DNA of 64,000 nucleotides, taken from contig LQPU01000010.1 in the NCBI GenBank assembly GCA_002101905.1, positions 48,342-112,341 of the forward strand, in the 5' to 3' direction. The position numbers and the translations under genes are program-made. The notes under the pieces are model-generated. The model saw only the letters and a program-made list of their open reading frames with translations, was not told the origin of the DNA and did no database searches. The DNA is from Mycobacterium shimoidei. Lineage in GTDB: Bacteria > Actinomycetota > Actinomycetes > Mycobacteriales > Mycobacteriaceae. Shown here piece by piece: positions 54,561-64,000 of the stretch. How positions within the stretch are numbered: the first letter of the stretch is position 1; every line of letters begins with the position of its first letter.

Positions 54561-55235
54561 TCACCACACGTACGGCACCAGCCGGTAGGGCACCCGCTGC
54601 CGGTAGTCGTCGTATCCGCTGAGCTCCTGGGTGAGCAGCTGTTCTTCGTCGCGGATGCGCAGAGCAAGCGCGACCAGCCCGGGGATCACCAACAAAAGCG
54701 CCCAGTATGAGCCGAGGGCGAGCGGGATACCCACCATCATGATCACGTCTCCGGCGTACATCGGGTGGCGCACCAGACCGTATAGACCGGTCGAGGCCAG
54801 CTTCTGCCCCGCCTCGATGGTGACGTTCGCGGCCGCGTAGGCGTTCTGCACGACCACCAACATGGCAACGCTCAGCCCGATTGCCACCAGCACGTCACCG
54901 GCCAGCGACACCGCAGCGGGCACCGACGACCAGTTGAAGCGGTAGTCGAGCGCGCTGAGCACAATCATCCCCAACAGCGAAAACGCCGCGACGGAGATGA
55001 TGACCTTCTGCGCCATCCTGGTCTCCGAGAACGGCCCGGCATGCATCCGCCGCTCGAGCGCCGCGGGGTTGGTGCGCAGTAGGTAGACGCTGGGAATCGA
55101 GGTGCACAGCGCGAACACGGCCAAGAACACCCACCCCTGCCAGTAACGCCATGTGCCGGCCGGCAAGAAGAGCAACAGGGCGAACACGGTGGCGCCGCAG
55201 ATGCTTGAGAATGCAAATTTGCCAAGCATTTTCAT
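54561..55235 (-). CDS. Isoprenylcysteine carboxyl methyltransferase-like membrane protein, Rv1216c-like
   Basis: A 224-residue membrane protein with five to six hydrophobic segments. The C-terminal signature GLYGLVRHPMYAGDVIMMVGIPLALGS (in parts) and RIRDEEQLLTQELSGYDDYRQRVPYRLVP places it in the ICMT/phospholipid methyltransferase superfamily, which methylates lipid or prenyl groups with S-adenosylmethionine. Length equals Mtb Rv1216c. It is 11 nt downstream of the ABC permease gene on the same strand and probably its operon partner. Substrate unknown. Confidence 0.87.
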   Translation of the reverse strand: MKMLGKFAFSSICGATVFALLLFLPAGTWRYWQGWVFLAVFALCTSIPSVYLLRTNPAALERRMHAGPFSETRMAQKVIISVAAFSLLGMIVLSALDYRFNWSSVPAAVSLAGDVLVAIGLSVAMLVVVQNAYAAANVTIEAGQKLASTGLYGLVRHPMYAGDVIMMVGIPLALGSYWALLLVIPGLVALALRIRDEEQLLTQELSGYDDYRQRVPYRLVPYVW

Positions 55236-55246
55236 GAAAAGCCTCC

Positions 55247-56884
55247 TTAGCTTCGTATGTCACGACGTCGAAAGGCGGCTATTCCCAGCACAATCAGTGC
55301 CGCATCAACCAGTAGAAGCCACAGCAGCGGAACGGCGGTGAAATCGCCGGCGCCGACCCGCGGAACATGCGTGAACGGTTCGGCGTTCAGCAGCCACTGC
55401 GGAGCACCGGACAGCGACCCCAGCAGATACAGCGCGACGAATCCCACCAACACGCCCCACGCCACCGGGGTGAAGCGTGGCAGCAGTCCGAACAATGCGA
55501 CCGTCACGGCGGCCAGCAACCATACCGCGGGCAGGTGTGCCGCCGCGATACCGACGACGATCGACAACTTGCCGCCGATGTCGTCGGCGGCGGCGCCGTA
55601 GACGAGTCCGGCCACCAGCCCGGCCAGCAGCAGCGCGGCTCCCGATCCTGCCAGCGCAATCACCAAATAGCTCGCCAGCCAACGAAACCGGCTGACCTCG
55701 CCGGCCAGCACCGTTTCCACCCGCTGACTGGTCTCTTCTTGATGCGGGCGCAGCGACAGCGAGATGCTGAACGCGGCCGCCACCATGGACACCATGCCGA
55801 AGGCCACCGTGATGAAGGCTTGTTCGAGCGCGCTGGTCCCGCCCATCCGCGTGACGATTTCGCGCGCGACACCGCTGTCGCCCAGCTCGTCGCCGATCCC
55901 GTGCACGACGCTGCCGATCAGCAAGCCGTACAGGCACAATCCGAGCGTCCACAACACCAACGCGCCGCGGTCCAGCCGCCAGGCGAGCCCGAACGCGCCC
56001 CGCAGTGTGGCGCCCGCGGTCGCCGGGCCCGGACGTTCGGCGATCAGGCCGGCACCCAAATCCCGACGGGCCAGCAGCCGGTAGGCCAGCGCCGTGAGCA
56101 CCACGATCGTGGCCACATGTAGCACCAGCACCCACCAGCGGTCTCCGGCGTACGGGCGCACCTGCAGCGACCAGCCCAGCGGCGACAGCCAGGACAGCTC
56201 GCCAGAGCCGGCGTCACCTACGGCGCGCAACGTGAAAGCCACCGCCAGCACGGAAAACGCCGCCCCGCGCGTGAACCGGGCGCTTGGGGACAGCTGCGCT
56301 GTGACTGCCGCGACCGCAGTGAAGACCAATCCGGAGGCGGCCAGCGCCGCGCCGAAGGCCAGCGATCCGCCCGGCGCGACATCGGTGGTGAGCAATCCCG
56401 CGGCGCCGAGCGCGCCGGTGCCGATCGACGCACCGAACGACATGAGCAAGGCGGCGGTCAAACTGGCGTAGCGGCCCACCATGGTCGAGTTGATGAGCTC
56501 GGCGCGGCCGGTCTCCTCATCCCCGCGGGTATGACGGATCACGGTGAGGATGACCGCTATGGCGATCAGCAGATGGAACATCCCCGCTTTCCAGATGCCG
56601 ACGGCACCGAGGGTGTCGTTGTAGACCTGACCAAAGAGGGCACGTTGAGCCGGGCTCGCCATGATCGACGCGGCGAATGCGGCGCGGCCGGCCTGATCGG
56701 GGTAGATCTTGGCGACGCTGCCGACGTATACGCTGGCCAACGGCACCGAGAGCAGTAGCATCCACAGCGGCAGCACGAGTCGATCGCGGCGCAGATACAG
56801 CCTCAGCAGGCCCAGGGTGCCCGAAAAGCTCGAACTACGCTGCGGCGCTAGATGAGCCGGACGGTGCTGCAATGTGGTGCTCAT
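55247..56884 (-). CDS. ABC-2 type exporter permease, Rv1217c-like
   Basis: A 545-residue permease with about twelve hydrophobic segments, matching Mtb Rv1217c. Conserved-looking stretches include [22 protein letters not shown] (in parts) and [26 protein letters not shown] in the middle, typical of tetronasin-type exporters with a duplicated TM half. It pairs with the ATPase encoded upstream (ATGA overlap, 56881-56884). In Mtb the pair is reported to export several drugs. Confidence 0.92.
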   Translation of the reverse strand: MSTTLQHRPAHLAPQRSSSFSGTLGLLRLYLRRDRLVLPLWMLLLSVPLASVYVGSVAKIYPDQAGRAAFAASIMASPAQRALFGQVYNDTLGAVGIWKAGMFHLLIAIAVILTVIRHTRGDEETGRAELINSTMVGRYASLTAALLMSFGASIGTGALGAAGLLTTDVAPGGSLAFGAALAASGLVFTAVAAVTAQLSPSARFTRGAAFSVLAVAFTLRAVGDAGSGELSWLSPLGWSLQVRPYAGDRWWVLVLHVATIVVLTALAYRLLARRDLGAGLIAERPGPATAGATLRGAFGLAWRLDRGALVLWTLGLCLYGLLIGSVVHGIGDELGDSGVAREIVTRMGGTSALEQAFITVAFGMVSMVAAAFSISLSLRPHQEETSQRVETVLAGEVSRFRWLASYLVIALAGSGAALLLAGLVAGLVYGAAADDIGGKLSIVVGIAAAHLPAVWLLAAVTVALFGLLPRFTPVAWGVLVGFVALYLLGSLSGAPQWLLNAEPFTHVPRVGAGDFTAVPLLWLLLVDAALIVLGIAAFRRRDIRS

Positions 56885-57822
56885 ATCCCCACCCGCTGTC
56901 CGCTGCGTTCCTGCCGGCCGTCAGGGTCGACGCCGTAGTGGCGCAGGAAGAGTTCTTCCAGGGAGGGCGGCTGGCTCACCAGGCTGCGAACACCAGCGTC
57001 GCCGAGTACTCGGATGAGTTCGCCGAGGCTTTGGCTGTCGACTTGGGCATGCAACGTGTTGCCGTCGATGCTGACATCGTCCACACCGCTGATCCGGGTG
57101 AGATCGCCGGGGTCACCGATCATCTCGGCTTTGATCGAGGTGCGGCTGAGATGGCGCATGGACTCCAGCGAACCGCTCTCCACGGTTCGCCCGGCGCGGA
57201 TGATGGTTACCCGTTCGCACAGCGCTTCCGTCTCGGCCAGGATGTGGCTGGACAGCAGGATGGTGACACCGCGGTCGCGGGCCTCGCGGACACATTGTTG
57301 AAACACGTTCTCCATCAATGGATCCAGGCCGCTGCTGGGCTCGTCGAGAAGTAGTAGCCGCGCTCTGGACGAGAAGGCCGATATCAGCGAGACCTTTTGG
57401 CGGTTCCCCTTGGAGTAGGTGCGGGCCTTCTTGTGCGGATCAAGTTCGAAGCGCTCGATCAACTCCGCGCGACGTTGTTGGTCGATGCCTCCGCGCATGC
57501 GCGCCAGCAGATCGATGATCTCACCGCCGGTCAGCGACGGCCATAGGGTGACATCACCTGGCACATAAGCGATTTGGCGATGCAGCTCGACGGCGTTGGC
57601 CCATGGATCGCCACCGAGCAACCGGACACTCCCGCCGTCTGCCTTCATCACCCCGAGCAGGATCCGGATCGTGGTCGACTTCCCGGCCCCGTTGGGGCCT
57701 AGGAATCCGTGCACCTCGCCTTCGTGGACCGTCATGTCCAGGCCGTCCAACGCCCGAACGACACCGAAGTTCTTTTTCAGACCGCGAATTTCGATGGGTA
57801 CCTGATAGCTGTTAACTGGCAT
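56881..57822 (-). CDS. ABC exporter ATP-binding protein, Rv1218c-like
   Basis: A 313-residue ATPase: Walker [11 protein letters not shown] near residue 42, Q-loop [16 protein letters not shown], signature [12 protein letters not shown] (a degenerate LSGGQ) and Walker [17 protein letters not shown]-terminal about 90-residue accessory region follows. It powers the permease encoded next (4-nt overlap). Its start overlaps the end of the TetR gene by 11 nt, so regulator, ATPase and permease form one transcript. Confidence 0.93.
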   Translation of the reverse strand: MPVNSYQVPIEIRGLKKNFGVVRALDGLDMTVHEGEVHGFLGPNGAGKSTTIRILLGVMKADGGSVRLLGGDPWANAVELHRQIAYVPGDVTLWPSLTGGEIIDLLARMRGGIDQQRRAELIERFELDPHKKARTYSKGNRQKVSLISAFSSRARLLLLDEPSSGLDPLMENVFQQCVREARDRGVTILLSSHILAETEALCERVTIIRAGRTVESGSLESMRHLSRTSIKAEMIGDPGDLTRISGVDDVSIDGNTLHAQVDSQSLGELIRVLGDAGVRSLVSQPPSLEELFLRHYGVDPDGRQERSGQRVGI

Positions 57823-58450
57823 CGGCTTCTCCTTGTTCAGCTTTGGCCAGGAAGGCTTCGTACATGGTGCGGTCCGCCATCAGGCCTTCGGTGTAGAGCT
57901 CGAGGGAGGGCAATATCATGTCGTTCGCGTAATCGCGCAATACTGCCCGTAAATTCGTTGGGGTTTCATGCATTTGCAGATACAGCAGAAAGCCGCCGCC
58001 CCCAGTGATCGCCAGATACTTCGCCCGAGCCTTCGGATCTCGGCTGGGCTTGAGGATGCCGTTCTGCACACCTTCGGCCAGATATACCTCAGCATTGCTG
58101 ATCATCCTGCGCCATAAGGTATTTGCCAGTTCCCCGCCGGACTGCATGGTGCGCACGAGGTATGCGATCAACGGCGCGTATTCCTCGATCTCGGCCATCG
58201 CCGCGAACCAGGTTGCCGGATCGCTGGAGCGCATCGCCTCGGACTTGCCGGTGCGGATTTCTTCGGCGACGTAGTCGTCGCAGGCCTTGCGCAGACCTTC
58301 TTTGGACCCGAAGTGGTGGATGACCAACGCGGCGCTCACCCCGGCGGCCTCGGCGATCGTGCGCAGGCCGACGTTGAAGCCGTGCTGGCCGAACTGCCCG
58401 ATCGCCGCATCGCGGATGCGGGCGGCAGCGGTCAAATCGGCTGAACGCAT
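57812..58450 (-). CDS. TetR-family repressor of the ABC exporter, Rv1219c-like
   Basis: A 212-residue TetR repressor. The N-terminal HTH is at about residues 25-58 ([26 protein letters not shown]), and the ligand-binding domain follows. It matches Mtb Rv1219c, which represses the neighbouring exporter genes. A near-perfect 13-bp inverted repeat overlaps its ATG at 58450 and is the likely operator, indicating autorepression of the whole operon. Confidence 0.93.
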   Translation of the reverse strand: MRSADLTAAARIRDAAIGQFGQHGFNVGLRTIAEAAGVSAALVIHHFGSKEGLRKACDDYVAEEIRTGKSEAMRSSDPATWFAAMAEIEEYAPLIAYLVRTMQSGGELANTLWRRMISNAEVYLAEGVQNGILKPSRDPKARAKYLAITGGGGFLLYLQMHETPTNLRAVLRDYANDMILPSLELYTEGLMADRTMYEAFLAKAEQGEADAS

Positions 58451-58476
58451 GTTCAGTACATTAAACGTGCGTTCAG
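58441..58476. promoter_or_regulatory. TetR operator overlapping the repressor start codon
   Basis: CTGAACGCATGTT (58441-58453) and AACGTGCGTTCAG (58464-58476) are inverted copies with one mismatch, separated by 10 nt. The left arm contains the ATG of the TetR gene on the minus strand, so repressor binding would block both transcription and the start region. Confidence 0.72.
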
Positions 58477-58520
58477 TCAGCGGTCAAGGGGAGGCCCGTC
58501 AGGAACCCGTAAAAAGTCGA

Positions 58521-59189
58521 TCAGTCGCGAACCGCGGCGAGCAGGCCATCGCCCAGCGGCACCAATGCCGGGGTGAGGCGTTCGTCCTCGGCGATCAGGC
58601 GAGCCGCCTCGCGCACGGCGGTCACCTCGGCGTCGCGGGCATCGGGATCGCCGGCGCGTCCGCCCAACGCCGCCCGATGTACGACGACGACCCCACCCGA
58701 GCGCAGCAGGCGTATCCCCTCGACGACATAGTCGGGCTGGTCGATCGGGTCGGCGTCGATGAACACCAAGTCGTAGGACTCGTCGGCGAGCCGGGTCAGC
58801 ACCTCCTGCGCGCGGCCGCTGATCAGCCGGGTGCGAGACGGCCCGACGCCGGCGTCGCTGAACGACTGCTTGGCGATGCGCTGATGCTCGGGCTCGATGT
58901 CGATGGTGGTCAAGACTCCGTCGTCGCTCATGCCCGACAGCAACCACAAACTGCTCACCCCGGCGCCGGTGCCCACCTCGACGACAGCTTTGCCGCCGCT
59001 GAGCTTGGCCAGCAGACTCAGCAGCGCACCGACCGCCGGAGTGATCGCACTGGCCCCGATATCGACGGCGCGCTCGCGGGCCTTCGCCAAGATCGCGTCC
59101 TCGGAGATCGATCCTTCGGCGTGGGCACAGATCGCGGCGGCCCGACTGGTTTGGGCCGGTTGACCCGGGGTCTCGTCGGTGCTCGCCAT
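58521..59189 (-). CDS. O-methyltransferase, Rv1220c-like
   Basis: A 222-residue class I SAM methyltransferase of the catechol/caffeoyl-CoA O-methyltransferase group, matching Mtb Rv1220c. The SAM motif is [20 protein letters not shown], with [10 protein letters not shown] and [15 protein letters not shown] further on. Substrate unknown. The open frame runs far upstream, but ATG 59189 ([10 protein letters not shown]) starts the protein at the usual length. It is divergent from sigE across 196 nt. Confidence 0.9.
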   Translation of the reverse strand: MASTDETPGQPAQTSRAAAICAHAEGSISEDAILAKARERAVDIGASAITPAVGALLSLLAKLSGGKAVVEVGTGAGVSSLWLLSGMSDDGVLTTIDIEPEHQRIAKQSFSDAGVGPSRTRLISGRAQEVLTRLADESYDLVFIDADPIDQPDYVVEGIRLLRSGGVVVVHRAALGGRAGDPDARDAEVTAVREAARLIAEDERLTPALVPLGDGLLAAVRD

Positions 59190-59329
59190 GCCCCGCAGCG
59201 TAGAACCAACTCCAGCGGCGCGCGGGCAGGCGCGCCCATCATTCGATCGACACGCCCGCCCAGCGAAGTCGTCTGTGTCACAGCGCCAGCCGAACGCCCA
59301 GCGCAAACGGGCGGCGGCGGGATTTCTCA

Positions 59330-59341
59330 GTGAACGTTCAC
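59330..59341. promoter_or_regulatory. 12-bp perfect palindrome upstream of sigE
   Basis: GTGAACGTTCAC is perfectly self-complementary and ends 44 nt before the sigE ATG, in the divergent sigE/methyltransferase gap. The core TGAAC...GTTCA resembles the TetR operator half site at 58441-58476, but the binding factor is unknown. Confidence 0.4.
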
Positions 59342-59385
59342 CCGCGTCACATACCTCCCACACGCCGGTAAGCGAAGGTAGCGCC

Positions 59386-60159
59386 ATGGAACGCGGAGGA
59401 CGCGGAGAACGGTCCGGCGGGAATACCGCTTGGAACCTTCGCGTTGCCCGCGATGACGTATTGCTTAGTGTTGACGGCCCGACGAATCCGGAGGATCTCA
59501 CCATCACCACCTCGATGAGCCCAGCCAGCATGTCGCACCCAGACCGGTACCGTGATGCCGGCTGGGTGGAGTCGTCTGAGGAGCCGTACGGTACGGCGGT
59601 CTTCGACGCGACGGGCGACAGAGCGGCCATGCCGTCGTGGGATGAACTGGTGCGTCAACACGCCGACCGGGTTTACCGGTTGGCCTATCGCCTTGCCGGC
59701 AACCAGCAAGACGCCGAGGACCTGACCCAGGAGACGTTCATCCGGGTTTTCCGATCGGTGCAGAACTACCAGCCGGGGACCTTCGAGGGCTGGCTGCACC
59801 GCATCACCACCAACCTGTTTCTCGACATGGTCCGCCGACGGGGGCGCGTTCGGATGGAGGCGCTGCCCGACGACTACGACCGGGTGCCCGCCTCCGGGCC
59901 CGACCCTGAGCAGATCTATCACGATGCGCGGCTGACGCCTGACCTGCAGGCCGCGCTGGATTCGTTGGCTCCCGAGTTCCGCGCCGCGGTGGTGTTGTGT
60001 GACATCGAGGGGTTGTCCTACGAGGAGATCGGTGCGACGTTGGGCGTCAAGTTGGGCACCGTGCGCAGCCGCATCCACCGTGGCCGGCAGGCGCTGCGCG
60101 ACTATCTGGCCAAGCATCCTGAGCACGCCGGGCGGTCCCGCGACGGCGCCACCGCCTGA
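59386..60159 (+). CDS. sigE: ECF RNA polymerase sigma factor SigE
   Basis: A 257-residue ECF sigma factor, the same length as Mtb SigE (Rv1221). Region 2 runs from [19 protein letters not shown] through [20 protein letters not shown]. Region 4 contains [32 protein letters not shown] (in parts) and the [21 protein letters not shown]. The first about 60 residues are a variable extension. It directs the envelope-stress response. ATG 59386 is chosen over the long upstream open frame. rseA, htrA and tatB follow on the same strand. Confidence 0.96.
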   Translation: MERGGRGERSGGNTAWNLRVARDDVLLSVDGPTNPEDLTITTSMSPASMSHPDRYRDAGWVESSEEPYGTAVFDATGDRAAMPSWDELVRQHADRVYRLAYRLAGNQQDAEDLTQETFIRVFRSVQNYQPGTFEGWLHRITTNLFLDMVRRRGRVRMEALPDDYDRVPASGPDPEQIYHDARLTPDLQAALDSLAPEFRAAVVLCDIEGLSYEEIGATLGVKLGTVRSRIHRGRQALRDYLAKHPEHAGRSRDGATA

Positions 60160-60262
60160 GCGACACTCCGCCTTCTGGGCTGTTCAGTGGTGTCGCGCGC
60201 CGGGCGGCGCGCTACATTCGAGGTAGTGCGCGCATACTGGCCGGTGCCGAGAGGAGCAGGTG

Positions 60263-60652
60263 ATGGTCGACCGGGGACATGTGTTCCGCCGCGCGTTCTC
60301 TTGGCTCCCCTCTCAGTTCGCCTCGCAGAGCGACGCCCCGGTCGGTGCGCCCCGTCAGTTCGGCTCCACCGAGCACCTGTCCATCGAGGCCGTCGCCGCA
60401 TTTGTTGACGGTGAGCTGCGGATGAACGCGCATTTGCGGGCGGCTCATCACATTTCGCTGTGCCCGGACTGTGCCGCCGAAGTGGAGGATCAGCGCCGCG
60501 CTCGTGCCGCATTGCGCGACTCCAGCCCGATCCGCATCCCGAGCACGTTGCTCGGGCAGCTGTCCCAGATTCCGCACGCTCCACCGGACGACGGCCCGCT
60601 CGCTGAGCCGTTCGCCGACGGCACCACGCCTGACCGGCGTAAGCGCCGGTAG
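60263..60652 (+). CDS. rseA: Anti-sigma-E factor RseA
   Basis: A 129-residue zinc-associated anti-sigma factor that binds SigE. The motif is HHISLCPDCAAEV (HxxxCxxC type) at about residues 66-78, preceded by LSIEAVAAFVDGELRMNAH, as in Mtb RseA (Rv1222). The C-terminus is shorter than the about 154-residue Mtb protein and Pro/Asp-rich. AGGAG lies before the GTG-ATG pair at 60260/60263; I use the ATG. Confidence 0.93.
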   Translation: MVDRGHVFRRAFSWLPSQFASQSDAPVGAPRQFGSTEHLSIEAVAAFVDGELRMNAHLRAAHHISLCPDCAAEVEDQRRARAALRDSSPIRIPSTLLGQLSQIPHAPPDDGPLAEPFADGTTPDRRKRR

Positions 60653-60681
60653 GGTGGATAATAGGTTGGCCACGCCGGTGA

Positions 60682-62232
<1,551 letters not shown>

Positions 62233-62625
62233 GTGTTCGCCAACGTCGGTTGGGGCGAGATGCTCGTCCTCGTGGTAGTCGGGCTGGTGGTTCTGGGTCC
62301 CGAGCGGCTCCCGGGCGCGATCCGCTGGAGCGCCAACGCGTTGCGTCAGGCGCGCGACTACCTCCGCACGACGACGGCTCAACTGCGCGAGGACATCGGG
62401 CCCGAATTCGACGATCTGCGCGAGCCGCTGAGCGAGTTGCAGAAACTGCGGGGTATGACGCCGCGTGCGGCGCTCACCAAGCATCTCCTCGATGGTGACG
62501 ATTCGCTGTTTACCGGCATGTTCGACCAGCCGCAGCAGTCGGTTTCACAGCCCGCCACCCCGTCGTCGGCAATGCCACAGCTGCCCACCGATGGCCCTGC
62601 GCCGTTCGACGCCGACGCGACCTGA
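62233..62625 (+). CDS. tatB: Twin-arginine translocase subunit TatB
   Basis: A 130-residue TatB protein (Mtb Rv1224, about 131). The N-terminal membrane helix and hinge read [23 protein letters not shown]. An amphipathic helix ([16 protein letters not shown]) and a variable Pro-rich tail follow. It binds twin-arginine precursors with TatC. GTG 62233 is adjacent to the htrA TAA, implying translational coupling. Confidence 0.94.
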   Translation: MFANVGWGEMLVLVVVGLVVLGPERLPGAIRWSANALRQARDYLRTTTAQLREDIGPEFDDLREPLSELQKLRGMTPRAALTKHLLDGDDSLFTGMFDQPQQSVSQPATPSSAMPQLPTDGPAPFDADAT

Positions 62626-62650
62626 GCGGTCGCTACGTGAGATTGCTGTG

Positions 62651-62703
62651 AGATTGCGTGCAGGGTCGTGATTTTCGAAAAATCACGACCCTGACGGCAA
62701 TCT
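62651..62703. terminator. Bidirectional hairpin terminator, repeat family A copy 2
   Basis: An inner perfect stem CAGGGTCGTGATTTT (62661-62675) / AAAATCACGACCCTG (62679-62693) has a 3-nt loop. An outer 7-bp stem AGATTGC/GCAATCT (62651-62657, 62697-62703) extends it. It fills the gap between convergent tatB and mrp and shares its arm core with the hairpin at 14254-14316. The symmetric A/T run beside the loop suits use from either side. Confidence 0.8.
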
Positions 62704-62713
62704 CGCTGGGGAG

Positions 62714-63862
62714 CTAGTGGCGCACGGTGTCCAGGTTCAAAGACCTGCCGGCCAGGCCACGGCGCCGTGACGACAACGCGTCGGCGACATTGCGCAGCTC
62801 TTTGCCCACCGCCGAGTCGGGAGCGCTGAGCACGATCGGCACGCCGGAGTCGCCGGAGGCGACCAACGCCGGATCGAGCGGAACCTGGCCCAGCAGCGGC
62901 ACGTCCGCACCGACAGCGCGGGACAGCCGTTCGGCGACCTGCTGGCCGCCGCCCTCACCGAACACCTGCAGCGTCGACCCGTCGGGCAGCTTCAGCCCGG
63001 ACATGTTCTCCACCACGCCGACGATGCGCTGGCGGGTCTGCAACGCGATGCTGCCCGCGCGTTCGGCCACTTCGGCGGCGGCGAGCTGCGGTGTGGTCAC
63101 CACCAGGATCTCCGCGTTCGGAATGAGCTGGGCCACCGAGATGGCGATATCGCCGGTCCCGGGCGGCAGGTCGAGCAGCAGCACGTCCAGATCGCCCCAG
63201 TAGACGTCGGCCAGGAACTGCTGCAATGCCCGGTGCAGCATCGGGCCGCGCCACACCACCGGGGTGTTGCCCTGCGTGAACTGGGCAATCGAAATGACCC
63301 GCACCTCGTGGGCGATCGGCGGCAAGATCATCGACTCGACCTGGGTTGGCCGGTCGGTGGTGCCCATCATCCGTGGGATGGAGTGGCCGTGGATGTCGGC
63401 GTCGAGCACCCCGACTGACAGGCCGCGTGCGGCCATGGCCGCGGCAAGGTTGACGGTGACGGTCGACTTCCCGACCCCGCCCTTTCCGGAAGCGACCGCG
63501 TAGACGCGGGTCAGCGAACCGGGCTGGGCGAACGGGATGACGGGCTCTCGGGCGTCGCCGCGCAACTGCTTGCGCAGCTCCGTACGCTGCTCGTCGCTCA
63601 TGACGTCCAGGCTGACCTTGACGGCGCCGGTGCCGGGCACGTCGGCGACGGCCTGGGCGACGCGCTCACTGATCTCGGTTTTCTTCGGACAGCCTGCGAT
63701 GGTCAGATATATCCCCACATGCACGCTGCCGTCGGATCCGACATCGATGCTTTTGACCATCCCGAGTTCGGTGATGGGACGCCGCAATTCAGGGTCGATC
63801 ACCTTGGCCAGGGCGCCCCGGATAGCAGCAGTGAGGTCAGTGGTTTCAGGTTGCTCGGACAT
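62714..63862 (-). CDS. mrp: Mrp/ApbC-type iron-sulfur cluster carrier ATPase
   Basis: A 382-residue P-loop ATPase matching Mtb Mrp (Rv1229c). An N-terminal MIP18/DUF59 domain (about residues 10-95; KVIDPELRRPITELGMV) precedes the deviant Walker A ASGKGGVGKSTVTVNLA and LLLDLPPGTGDIAISVAQ. It is expected to carry Fe-S clusters to target enzymes. I see no C-terminal CxxC, which some Mrp proteins use for the bridging cluster. ATG 63862 is chosen over the preceding GTG. Confidence 0.92.
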   Translation of the reverse strand: MSEQPETTDLTAAIRGALAKVIDPELRRPITELGMVKSIDVGSDGSVHVGIYLTIAGCPKKTEISERVAQAVADVPGTGAVKVSLDVMSDEQRTELRKQLRGDAREPVIPFAQPGSLTRVYAVASGKGGVGKSTVTVNLAAAMAARGLSVGVLDADIHGHSIPRMMGTTDRPTQVESMILPPIAHEVRVISIAQFTQGNTPVVWRGPMLHRALQQFLADVYWGDLDVLLLDLPPGTGDIAISVAQLIPNAEILVVTTPQLAAAEVAERAGSIALQTRQRIVGVVENMSGLKLPDGSTLQVFGEGGGQQVAERLSRAVGADVPLLGQVPLDPALVASGDSGVPIVLSAPDSAVGKELRNVADALSSRRRGLAGRSLNLDTVRH

Positions 63863-63901
63863 CACCGCCGAGTGTAGGCGGCGGCGCTTTCCGCGGACCG
63901 G

Positions 63902-64000
63902 TCAGCCGGTCGGGCCAGGCGCCGGGTCGGGTCCGGACGCCGGGTTAGCCGCTGGTGGTACCGCCGGCGGTGGCGGGGGAGCCGGAGCCGGGGGTACCAC
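63902..64000 (-). CDS. Pro/Ala-rich C-terminus of an upstream gene (partial), possibly Rv1230c-like
   Basis: The minus strand is open from the right edge to a TGA at 63902-63904. The visible 32 residues are Pro/Ala-rich (VVPPAPAPPPPPAVPPAANP and on) with typical codon bias. In Mtb the gene in this place and direction is Rv1230c, a secreted or membrane protein of the lytic transglycosylase type with a Pro/Ala-rich tail. The identification rests on position only. Confidence 0.42.
   Translation of the reverse strand: MVPPAPAPPPPPAVPPAANPASGPDPAPGPTG

Overview
The window is a high-GC actinobacterial chromosome segment and almost certainly comes from a non-tuberculous Mycobacterium. From about 37.5 kb to the right end, gene order and protein sequences follow the Mycobacterium tuberculosis (Mtb) H37Rv segment Rv1193-Rv1229c: fadD36, dapD, dapE, an AAA ATPase, a LOG-family gene, fadD6, folP2, gpgS, a DivIVA-like gene, tagA, a DUF3117 gene, glgM, glgC, an ABC exporter with its TetR regulator, an O-methyltransferase, sigE-rseA-htrA-tatB and mrp. 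Mtb assignments are from memory of that genome; no database search was run. I see no rRNA, tRNA, CRISPR array, transposase or prophage.

Positions 1-36.3 kb are an accessory 'dormancy island'. It holds, in order: (i) a quinol NO reductase operon (norB, a Cys-rich membrane protein, a stomatin-like SPFH protein); (ii) a WS/DGAT acyltransferase plus a flavin-fold protein; (iii) a five-gene group 3b [NiFe] hydrogenase operon (hyhBGSL plus maturation protease); (iv) a DevS/DosT-like GAF-GAF histidine kinase divergent from the hydrogenase; (v) PEP synthase and an Rv2004c-like kinase; (vi) universal stress proteins (USPs), a site-2 protease, an SRPBCC protein and a second WS/DGAT; (vii) hspX, an Rv2030c-like gene, pfkB, a membrane acyltransferase and a GH92 alpha-mannosidase; (viii) two more USPs, one frameshifted, an otsB1/GH65 fusion and a last USP. 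Many intergenic gaps carry a 15-bp site matching the DosR box GGGACTTNNGNCCCT at 12-14 of 15 positions. The island therefore looks like an enlarged DosR (hypoxia/NO) regulon. It couples H2 metabolism, NO removal, triacylglycerol/wax ester synthesis, trehalose/maltose metabolism and stress chaperoning.

At 36.3-37.4 kb a group III truncated haemoglobin overlaps a Cys-containing HTH regulator. A second regulator of the same type (46.8-47.5 kb) sits with a nitronate monooxygenase, a UsfY-like protein and a holin-like membrane protein, in a block inserted between fadD6 and folP2. The regulator and the monooxygenase share an upstream sequence motif that may be an operator.

Two families of intergenic hairpin repeats occur (14.25/62.65 kb and 38.95/54.5 kb). 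Three of the four copies lie where Mtb carries extra genes. A 43-bp tandem duplication with an internal hairpin follows gpgS. The right-hand core region handles lysine/peptidoglycan precursors (dapD/E), glycogen/maltosyl and methylglucose polysaccharide precursors (glgM, glgC, gpgS), fatty acid activation, DNA repair and envelope stress (sigE-rseA-htrA-tatB).
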